A stretch of 64,000 bases of DNA from Acidobacteriaceae bacterium. GTDB taxonomy: Bacteria > Acidobacteriota > Terriglobia > Terriglobales > Acidobacteriaceae. Numbering within the stretch: position 1 is the stretch's first letter; each line of letters begins with the position of its first letter. Shown here piece by piece: positions 27,497 through 33,635 of this stretch. The notes under the pieces were generated by a model that made no database searches, was not told where the DNA came from, and saw nothing but the letters and a program-made list of their open reading frames with translations. The translations under genes were made by a program, and so were the position numbers. The DNA is taken from assembly GCA_025462885.1 (NCBI GenBank), contig JAOAPN010000003.1, forward strand, positions 224,025 to 288,024, read 5' to 3'.

Positions 27497-27522
27497 TGTA
27501 ATGATTCTGCGCCTGCTGCGTC
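27497..27522 (+). promoter_or_regulatory. possible ECF-type promoter upstream of the cysteine-rich peptide
   Basis: TGTAAT at 27497-27502 and CGTC at 27519-27522 are 16 bases apart, the shape of several ECF promoter classes. A palindrome GAACGT-N8-ACGTTC lies just downstream (27532-27551). The match is by eye and weakly supported; if right, the neighbouring sigma factor could drive its own locus. Confidence 0.3.
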
Positions 27523-27564
27523 AGCACTCTCGAACGTTACATAAGACGTTCCAAGGAGAAGACC

Positions 27565-27657
27565 ATGCAAACCAAGACGACCTGCCCCTGCACCCCTATC
27601 TGTCCCTGCGGTCCGGCATGCAGTTGTGAGAACTGCAATCACCCCGGCTGCAACTAG
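27565..27657 (+). CDS. cysteine-rich metallothionein-like peptide, 30 aa
   Basis: This short frame starts at ATG with AAGGAG seven bases upstream, a strong ribosome site. It encodes 30 residues with eight cysteines (positions 7, 9, 13, 15, 19, 21, 24, 29) and one histidine at 26, mostly as CxC pairs: CPCTPICPCG, then ACSCENCNHPGC. There is no signal peptide. Such density is found in metallothioneins and other metal-buffering peptides, though I do not recognise a named family. It lies 63 bases before the ECF sigma gene, whose product is itself cysteine-rich. A role in binding copper, zinc or cadmium in the cytoplasm is inference. Confidence 0.65.
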   Translation: MQTKTTCPCTPICPCGPACSCENCNHPGCN

Positions 27658-27680
27658 AGCATCGTTCGGACATCCAACAA

Positions 27681-27703
27681 GGGCAGGAGCGAAGCTCCTG
27701 CCC
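27681..27703 (+). other. hairpin between peptide gene and sigma gene
   Basis: GGGCAGGAGC, a GAA loop, and GCTCCTGCCC form a perfect 10-base stem, ending 17 bases before the sigma ATG. No T run follows, so it is not a normal terminator. No ribosome site is visible before the sigma start, so the hairpin may affect translation or RNA stability. Confidence 0.6.
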
Positions 27704-27720
27704 GCACCGCTCACCGTCGC

Positions 27721-28314
27721 ATGACAGAAAACACTCTCAACTCGCTCCTCGCACTCCGCCGCCAGTTCCTCGGCTTCGTGCAGCGACGCGTCCAGGATCC
27801 AGCCACGGCGGAAGATATTCTCCAGACTGCCTTCCTGCGGAGCCTCGATTCTGGCGATCAACTGCGGGAGCAGGATTCCGCAGTTGCATGGTTCTACCGC
27901 GTCCTGCGCAACGCGATCATCGACCACTACCGCCGCCACGCCAGCGAAGGCGCAGCGCTCGAACGCTGGGTGCAGGAACTCGAAACCGAGGTCACCCCCG
28001 ACCCGCTCCTCGAAGACACCACCTGCCTGTGCATCGCCGGGGCTCTCGACACCATGACTTCCGCATATGCCACCCTGCTTCGCGAAGTGGACCTCGGCGA
28101 AACCGCCCTCTCGACCTATGCCGCGAAGCATGGCATCACGCCCGGCAACGCCGCTGTTCGAGCTCACCGCGCCCGGACCGCGCTGCGCAAGCAACTGCTC
28201 CGCTGCTGCGGCACCTGCGCGACCCACGGGTGTCTCGACTGCACCTGCACCGCGACCGCCGCGCTCAAGAAGCAGGTTGCGATGCCATCCGTTACGGCTT
28301 CGGGAGCAAAATAA
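27721..28314 (+). CDS. ECF sigma factor with cysteine-rich tail (CorE-like), 197 aa
   Basis: Region 2 runs from about residue 10 to 80 (VQDPATAEDILQTAFLRSLD, then AWFYRVLRNAIIDHYRRHA), and region 4 from about 105 to 160 (TALSTYAAKHGITPGNAAVR and AHRARTALRKQLL). Two cysteine groups are unusual: C-L-C at 102-104 in the linker, and CCGTCATHGCLDCTC at 162-176 after region 4. This is the plan of CorE-like metal-responsive ECF factors, which need no anti-sigma factor and sense copper or cadmium through such residues. No anti-sigma gene is adjacent, which fits. A cysteine-rich peptide gene lies just upstream. The metal sensed here is unknown. Confidence 0.85.
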   Translation: MTENTLNSLLALRRQFLGFVQRRVQDPATAEDILQTAFLRSLDSGDQLREQDSAVAWFYRVLRNAIIDHYRRHASEGAALERWVQELETEVTPDPLLEDTTCLCIAGALDTMTSAYATLLREVDLGETALSTYAAKHGITPGNAAVRAHRARTALRKQLLRCCGTCATHGCLDCTCTATAALKKQVAMPSVTASGAK

Positions 28315-28609
28315 ACTTTTGGCGCTTTGCAGGAATGAAAGCCTTCGTTGCCCGACTGTACTCCGGCCCCGCTGTGGGAGTGGCCCAGGTCGACGTCCCC
28401 CGGTAGAGGGGGTGCGTGGCCCCGCAGCTATAATGAAGACCGGGGGCAACGCCCAATTCAACCTGCACCCGCCTGCGTCCTCGCAGCGCGATTCCATGCA
28501 TGGAGAACGGTATTGTTGCATCCCCGATGAATACGGAAGCGCCTTGGATTTATAGACTTAGCTGGTCCTATTGTGAAGCCCTGAACAAGAAAGCGGAGCA
28601 AGAAGATAT
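28315..28609. other. 295-base intergenic region before trmFO
   Basis: No gene is supported here. There is a GC-rich foldable stretch near 28368-28428 containing CCCCCGGTAGAGGGGG, followed by TATAAT at 28429-28434, a perfect -10 hexamer but without a good -35. It might be part of a trmFO promoter. Two short frames of 23 and 40 codons lack ribosome sites. Confidence 0.4.
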
Positions 28610-30016
28610 ATGGCAGCGAAGAAAATCAGAGTGATCGGCGGAGGTCTCGCCGGACCCGAAGCCGCCCTCCAGGCCGCCTCCTTCGGCTGCCAGGTTGATC
28701 TCTACGAGATGCGTCCGATCCGCTCGACCGAGGCCCACCAGACCTCCGACTTCGCCGAACTGGTTTGCTCCAACTCGCTCAAGTCCGAGTCTGAAAACTC
28801 CGCCCCCTGGCTGCTGAAGCAGGAGATGCGCCGGGCCAATTCTTTTCTCCTTCAGGATGCGGACGCCACGGCTGTCCCGGCCGGCCACGCACTCGCCGTA
28901 GACCGCGAACTTTTTTCCGCCCGCGTAGCCGCCCGCATCGCAGCCGAGCCCCGCATCACCGTCCACCGCGAAGAGGTCACGACCCTCGACGAGAACGATC
29001 CCGAGACCCTCACCATTCTGGCCAGCGGCCCGCTTACCAGCCCGGCTCTTACTGCAGAACTACAGCGCCTCACCGGGGCCGACCACCTCGCCTTCTACGA
29101 CTCCATCTCTCCCATCGTCGACGCCACCACCATCGATATGGAGAAGGTCTACTTCGCCGCCCGCTGGGATAAAGGCACCGCCGACTACATCAACTGCCCC
29201 TTCACCAAGGAGGAGTATGAGACCTTCCTCGACGCCCTCGTCACTGCCGAGAACATCGAAGCCAAGGACTGGGAGAAGTTTCCCGTTGACGGCACCGCCG
29301 ACAATCTCCAGTACTTCGAGGGCTGCCTCCCGATCGAAGAGACCGCCCGCCGCGGCCGCGACACGCTCCGCTTCGGCCCGATGAAGCCCGCCGGGCTGAC
29401 CGACCCCAAGACAGGCCGCTGGCCGTATGCCTGCGTCCAGCTTCGCCAGGAGAACCTGCGCGCCGACTCCTACAACCTCGTCGGCTTCCAGAACCACCTG
29501 AAGTACGGGGAACAGGCTCGCGTCCTGCGGCTCATCCCCGGCCTGGAGAACGCCAAGTTCCTCCGCTATGGCCAGATCCATCGCAACACGTACATCCACG
29601 CTCCGTCGCTGCTCACCGATACGCTGCAGCTGAAGCAGCACCCAAACATCCTGATTGCAGGCCAACTCTCCGGCGTTGAAGGCTACACGGAATCCATCGC
29701 CTCCGGCCTGCTCGCGGGACGCTACGCTGCGGCCCTCGCAAACGGTCAGCAGCCTACCCCCGCTCCCCGCATCAGCGCCAACGGCAGCCTCACCCACTAC
29801 ATCACGCATGCCGCCGACGGGCCGAAGGGGACGAAGAAGTTTACCCCAGCCAACATCACCTTCGACCTCCTCCCACTCCTCGAAGAAGAACTACGCAAAA
29901 AGATCCGCGACAAAAAAGAGCGCCACAAAATCCAATGCGACCGCGCTCTGGTCGCATGGAGTGAGTGGCTCTCTGCTTCACAGTCTTCTGGTAGCCCGCA
30001 GCTAGGGAAGCTCTGA
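28610..30016 (+). CDS. trmFO: folate-dependent tRNA (uracil-54-C5)-methyltransferase TrmFO, 468 aa
   Basis: TrmFO makes ribothymidine at position 54 of tRNA using methylenetetrahydrofolate and FADH2. The FAD-binding start is IRVIGGGLAGPEAALQAA, followed by the family hallmark LVCSNSLKSESENSAPWLL and KPAGLTDPKTGRWPYACVQL. ILIAGQLSGVEGYTESIASG and GSLTHYITHA occur near the C-terminus. Length is typical (435-470). The ATG at 28610 is preceded by an A-rich stretch with GAAGA. A foldable repeat begins inside the last codons of the gene. Confidence 0.94.
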   Translation: MAAKKIRVIGGGLAGPEAALQAASFGCQVDLYEMRPIRSTEAHQTSDFAELVCSNSLKSESENSAPWLLKQEMRRANSFLLQDADATAVPAGHALAVDRELFSARVAARIAAEPRITVHREEVTTLDENDPETLTILASGPLTSPALTAELQRLTGADHLAFYDSISPIVDATTIDMEKVYFAARWDKGTADYINCPFTKEEYETFLDALVTAENIEAKDWEKFPVDGTADNLQYFEGCLPIEETARRGRDTLRFGPMKPAGLTDPKTGRWPYACVQLRQENLRADSYNLVGFQNHLKYGEQARVLRLIPGLENAKFLRYGQIHRNTYIHAPSLLTDTLQLKQHPNILIAGQLSGVEGYTESIASGLLAGRYAAALANGQQPTPAPRISANGSLTHYITHAADGPKGTKKFTPANITFDLLPLLEEELRKKIRDKKERHKIQCDRALVAWSEWLSASQSSGSPQLGKL

Positions 30017-30128
30017 ATCTGAACAAGTCACCGTTTTGAAAGGGCGGGACTTCAGTCCCGCCGCAACTCCAAGCACCGCCATGCGGCTTGAGCCGCCGAG
30101 GGAATGCCAAACACTTGTTCAGAGCTTC
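30007..30128. repeat. palindromic element downstream of trmFO
   Basis: The outer arms are GAAGCTCTGAA plus CAAGT on the left (with a 6-base insertion) and their reverse complement ACTTGTTCAGAGCTTC on the right. Inside lies a perfect hairpin, GGCGGGACT-TC-AGTCCCGCC, at 30043-30062, and a smaller GCGGCTTGAGCCGC. The 120-base unit spans the gap between trmFO and the next gene and may act as a terminator for both. Confidence 0.65.
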
Positions 30129-30129
30129 T

Positions 30130-30447
30130 CTAGGTGGAACTCTTACTCATCTGCGTCTTGATTAATCCTACGATTGCCATCACAATGGCTCCTCCTACAC
30201 CGCCGCCAGCCACACTTCCCAGGATCGACGAAATATCCATTCCCCCTGTAGAGGCCGCCGATGTGGCCGCCGCAGCTCCACCGCCCGACAACAACATACT
30301 CAACAGTTGTCCGCCGCCAACTCCCCCGACGACACCCGCAATCGTGTTACCGACAGGCCCGAGGTCGAACTTTTTCAAGACCGCGCCCGCAATATTCCCG
30401 CCAACTCCGCCAGCAATCAAGTCCGTCACGATGCCCATTGCATTCAT
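30130..30447 (-). CDS. small glycine-rich hydrophobic protein, 105 aa
   Basis: I do not recognise a named family. The protein is mostly glycine, alanine, valine and isoleucine with GxxxG spacing: DLIAGGVGGNIAGAVLKKF, GNTIAGVVGGVGGGQLLSML and SVAGGGVGGAIVMAIVGLIK. It looks like a glycine-zipper membrane or self-assembling protein with two or three helices. The ATG at 30447 follows GAGG at seven bases. No signal peptide or cysteine is present. Neighbours trmFO and der give no functional hint. Confidence 0.6.
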   Translation of the reverse strand: MNAMGIVTDLIAGGVGGNIAGAVLKKFDLGPVGNTIAGVVGGVGGGQLLSMLLSGGGAAAATSAASTGGMDISSILGSVAGGGVGGAIVMAIVGLIKTQMSKSST

Positions 30448-30773
30448 AGCGTTTCCTCAATTTTTTAGATTCGGAATGTATCCCGGGCCCGTTGAAGCAC
30501 ACATCCTCCACTGTTGCCTTGAAGATCAGCGCAACAACGAAGACACCCATTTACCCACTAATCGGGACAGAACGCAACACTTATCTGGGATTGTTTACAG
30601 ATAAACGGCCCTCAGGTAAGCCATAACTGGCAGTAACCTGCGCTAGAGCAATTTGCTGTGGGTGCATAGGGAGACTTCGAATCGATGGCCGTTTTTCACG
30701 AGGAAAAACGGCACTCATCAACATTTTCCGCTCCACGGCAACAGGAAAATTGCTCTAATATTTCCCGTGCTTC
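30448..30773. other. 326-base intergenic region with a dispersed repeat
   Basis: No gene is supported. The left part should hold the promoter of the 105-aa gene, but I see no convincing hexamers. The right part is occupied by a palindromic repeat (30644-30757). Confidence 0.5.
30644..30757. repeat. palindromic repeat family B, copy 1
   Basis: The ends TAGAGCAATTT (left) and AAAATTGCTCTA (right) are inverted copies, and the centre holds a hairpin GCCGTTTTTC-ACGAG-GAAAAACGGC. A related unit with the same ends and a central CCGTTTTC hairpin is at 55011-55125. No coding capacity; it resembles REP or MITE-type elements. Confidence 0.7.
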
Positions 30774-32720
30774 CTAAGCAGTCTTCTTTTTATTCCGAGC
30801 CTTGATCTTGAACCAGATCGGGCTTCCAATAAACCCGAAGTGCTCCCGAATCTGGTTCCCCAGGAAGCGCTCGAACGAGAAGTGCATCTTCACATCCTTA
30901 TCCGTGAACAGTACAAACGTCGGCGGAGCCACCGCAGCCTGCGTCATGTAGTAAATCCGGACGCGCTTGTTCATCGGCACGGACGCCTTCTGGAAGTCGA
31001 CCTTCTCTAGGAACTTGTTCATCTGGCCGGTCGTAACGCGCTTTCTGCGCTCGCGTGACACCAGCTCGACCTTCTTGAAGACCGACTCGATGTTCTTGCC
31101 GTCCACTGCGGAAATAAACAGTAGGGGAGCGTACTCGAGGTACTTCAGCTTGTCCCGCACATCCTGCTCATATTGCTTCTGGTCCGCGGGAGGCTTGCCG
31201 TCGAAGAGCCGCATTCCATCCGGCCCTACCTTCGTCATCAGGTCCCACTTGTTGACGATGATGATCACCGAGCGGCCACTCTCATGTGCGTAGCCGCCGA
31301 TGTTCGCATCCAGCGCGGCAATGCCTTCGCCCGCATCGATGATCAGCAGCGACACATCGGCCGCTTCGAGATGTTTGCGAGCCATAATGACGGACAACTT
31401 CTCCGCCATCAGCTTGGTCTTGCCCTTGCGTCGAATGCCGGCCGTATCGACGAAGCGGAAGCTATGTCCACCGCGCTCTACCACTTCGTCCACAGCATCG
31501 CGTGTGGTTCCGGCGATAGGCGACACGATCGCCCGCTCCTTACCGGTCAGCGCGTTGAGCAGCGTGCTCTTACCGACGTTCGGCCGTCCGATGATAGCGA
31601 CCTTGGTTTCCTTCTGGACGTGTTCCCCGTGCGACCGCAGTCTGCGCTCCGGTCCATTCGGGACTGCGGAAATCGTTACCGGAATCTCGGATGCGATCGG
31701 AGCAAAGTCCGGTCCATCTTCATCTTCTTCGGCTTCGTTCTCCGCAGTCAGCATTACCGCATCGACCTCTGGCTGATCGCCGAACTCGGTCGCCTCCGGT
31801 AGCACCTCGAAGACCTCGTCCAGCAAGTCGCCGATGCCGACGCCGTGCTCGGCAGAGATCGGCAGCACGTTCCGGAATCCGAGGCGGCGGAAGTTCTCCG
31901 CAGCCGAGTTCATCGACTCGGCGTCCATCTTGTTCACGGCCAGAAAGACGGGCTTGCCGCCACGCAGCAACAGCCGTGCCAACTCCAGGTCCGGCGATGC
32001 GAGTTCGGTGCGACCGTCCACGACCATCACGATGGCGTCCGCCTCTTCCAGGCCAACCTTCGCCTGGCGGAAGATCTCGCTGGGAATCAGGGCTTCATCA
32101 TCCGGCACCACGCCGCCGGTATCGACGATGCGTGCATCCCGCCCCATCCATTCGATCTCGCCGTAGATACGGTCGCGCGTAATGCCCGGCTCGTCCCCGA
32201 CGATCGACCGCCGCGATCCCGTAAGCCGATTAAACAGCGTGCTCTTCCCGACGTTGGGGCGGCCACAGATTGCGATCAGCGGCAGATTGCGCGCGTCGAT
32301 GCTCTCCGTCTCGACAGCCATCTGCGAGGCGAGAAACTCAATCTCACGCCAGTCCTCTTCGCGCCCGTCCATATTGGAGGAGCGAGGCGTCTGCCGGCCC
32401 ACAATTCCGTCCGCAGGCCGAGCTTCCGGAGTCTTACCCGGCTTTGTCGCGCCAGCCCGCTTCACCGGCTTCTTCCCCTTCGCTGAACCGCTGACAGCAC
32501 CTTCGCCACGAATCGTCTTACGCTTCTCCCGGTCCGGAGACTGCTTGGTCACCCGCGCGGCCTTGTCCACCTCAGCGCGCTTGGTCGAGAGAATCTTCCG
32601 CTTGCGCGGGTCTACCGCTCCGGTCGTCGGAGTGCTCTTGGGCGCACGGCCCTTCTTCGGCCGCGTCGCCGCCTGCCGGTGCTTCTTGCCTAATCTCTTC
32701 TTATCGTCTCTTTGCGCCAT
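30774..32720 (-). CDS. der: ribosome-assembly GTPase Der (EngA) with long basic N-terminal extension, 648 aa
   Basis: Der is the double-GTPase needed for 50S subunit maturation. Both G domains are intact: GRPNVGKSTLFNRLTG with DTGGVV and NKMD in the first, and GRPNVGKSTLLNALTG with DTAGIRRKGK and NKWD in the second, then a KH-like C-terminal domain (PMNKRVRIYYMTQA). Two things are odd. The first 145 residues are an extra, lysine/arginine-rich, low-complexity region, and the linker between the G domains is lengthened by an acidic stretch (TAENEAEEDEDGPDF). Usual length is 430-500. I use ATG 32720 with AGAAGG upstream; GTG 32741 is in frame. An internal ATG at codon 117 could give a shorter form. 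Confidence 0.93.
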   Translation of the reverse strand: MAQRDDKKRLGKKHRQAATRPKKGRAPKSTPTTGAVDPRKRKILSTKRAEVDKAARVTKQSPDREKRKTIRGEGAVSGSAKGKKPVKRAGATKPGKTPEARPADGIVGRQTPRSSNMDGREEDWREIEFLASQMAVETESIDARNLPLIAICGRPNVGKSTLFNRLTGSRRSIVGDEPGITRDRIYGEIEWMGRDARIVDTGGVVPDDEALIPSEIFRQAKVGLEEADAIVMVVDGRTELASPDLELARLLLRGGKPVFLAVNKMDAESMNSAAENFRRLGFRNVLPISAEHGVGIGDLLDEVFEVLPEATEFGDQPEVDAVMLTAENEAEEDEDGPDFAPIASEIPVTISAVPNGPERRLRSHGEHVQKETKVAIIGRPNVGKSTLLNALTGKERAIVSPIAGTTRDAVDEVVERGGHSFRFVDTAGIRRKGKTKLMAEKLSVIMARKHLEAADVSLLIIDAGEGIAALDANIGGYAHESGRSVIIIVNKWDLMTKVGPDGMRLFDGKPPADQKQYEQDVRDKLKYLEYAPLLFISAVDGKNIESVFKKVELVSRERRKRVTTGQMNKFLEKVDFQKASVPMNKRVRIYYMTQAAVAPPTFVLFTDKDVKMHFSFERFLGNQIREHFGFIGSPIWFKIKARNKKKTA

Positions 32721-32843
32721 AGTCGTGCCTTCTTCCGGCACCGCAGCGCCTTAACCATTATAAGGACGCAAGCAACGGTACAGGCGCACACGGAGAACAC
32801 TTCCTGAGGTGGTATCCAGCCAAAAGTAAGATAAAGTTTGGGG

Positions 32844-33086
32844 ATGCCAGTCGTCTTCCGTCTTCGCGGGTTCACTTTTTTCTTCTACTCGAACGAAGGA
32901 ACGCCGCGAGAACCAGTCCACATTCACGTCGAGAAGGGCGATTCGGAAGCCAAATTCTGGCTGAAACCCGAGATTCGTGTCGCTTACAATGATGGTTACG
33001 ACGCGCGCACGCTGCGCGAGATGTTGGAAATAGTAGAAGCCAACAAAGACCGAATCGAAAGGGCATGGAATGAATTCTTCCGTTAA
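32844..33086 (+). CDS. DUF4160 family protein, 80 aa
   Basis: The sequence PVVFRLRGFTFFFYSNEG followed by PVHIHVEKGDSEAKFWL and RVAYNDGYDARTLREMLEIV is the DUF4160 pattern, including the conserved HIHV. The function is unknown; such genes usually sit next to a DUF2442 gene, as here, and behave like a mobile two-gene cassette of toxin-antitoxin type. The ATG at 32844 is preferred to the TTG two codons earlier. Its 3' end overlaps the DUF2442 gene by 17 bases. Confidence 0.85.
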   Translation: MPVVFRLRGFTFFFYSNEGTPREPVHIHVEKGDSEAKFWLKPEIRVAYNDGYDARTLREMLEIVEANKDRIERAWNEFFR

Positions 33087-33327
33087 GGCGATGCGAGTCC
33101 ACTTCGATTCCGACAGCATGTGGGTGGACCTTAGTGACGGGCGCATCCTTGCCGTCCCGCTGGCATGGTTTCCCCGGCTGCTCCACAGCACTCCAGAGCA
33201 GCGTGAGCAGGTTCGGATCAGCAGCCGCGGTTTGCACTGGGAGGCCCTGGACGAGGATGTCTCGATCGCAGGCCTGCTGGCCGGTCAGGGCGACCAGACC
33301 AGCAGCCACAAGACCTTTGCGGCCTAA
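33070..33327 (+). CDS. DUF2442 family protein, 85 aa
   Basis: MRVHFDSDSMWVDLSDGRIL and AVPLAWFPRLLHSTPEQREQ, followed by GLHWEALDEDVSIAGLLAG, are the marks of DUF2442, a small predicted DNA- or protein-binding family often paired with DUF4160. The ATG at 33070 overlaps the DUF4160 gene; a second ATG at 33091 would also serve. The overlap points to translational coupling. An antitoxin-like role is inferred from gene pairing only. Confidence 0.85.
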   Translation: MNSSVKAMRVHFDSDSMWVDLSDGRILAVPLAWFPRLLHSTPEQREQVRISSRGLHWEALDEDVSIAGLLAGQGDQTSSHKTFAA

Positions 33328-33361
33328 ACAGCGGCCAAGATGTATGACGAGCTAGCCGACC

Positions 33362-33571
33362 TCAAGCCCGCCCGTTAGCGCTGTACCCCTCGCCGGTTAC
33401 ATAGCTCGACTCCTGCGAAGCCAGCAGCACATACAGCGGAGACAGTTCCACCGGCTGCCCACCACTCACCTGCAGCGGAGTCCAGATCGGCCCCGGAGCA
33501 ACGCAGTTCACCCGAATCCCATCCGCCGCCACCTGCCGCGCCAAAGCCCTCGTAAACGCCAGAATCGCCGC
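33362..33571 (-). pseudogene. remnant of a short-chain dehydrogenase gene
   Basis: Leftward translation gives [20 protein letters not shown] then [20 protein letters not shown] and [20 protein letters not shown], clearly the C-terminal part of an SDR oxidoreductase of the type with PGPIWTPLQ. An in-frame TAG at 33572-33574 stands where the catalytic YxxxK helix should continue, so the Rossmann domain is lost. About 20 residues normally found between SGGQP and GQPVEL are missing, as if deleted between the two similar GGQP/GQP stretches. It lies between the DUF2442 gene and the DinG-like helicase gene. Confidence 0.75.
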
Positions 33572-33635
33572 CTATCCACGAGCAGTCACACGCCCGCAAA
33601 ATCCGTCCGGCAGAATCGAAGGAAACGCGAATATC

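Noticed and set aside
28335..28406. 23-codon frame after the sigma gene
   Set aside because: Its start is only weakly preceded by AGGA, it has no recognisable sequence, and it lies in a GC-rich foldable stretch.
28433..28555. 40-codon frame before trmFO
   Set aside because: It starts within the TATAAT box region, has no ribosome site and looks like non-coding composition.
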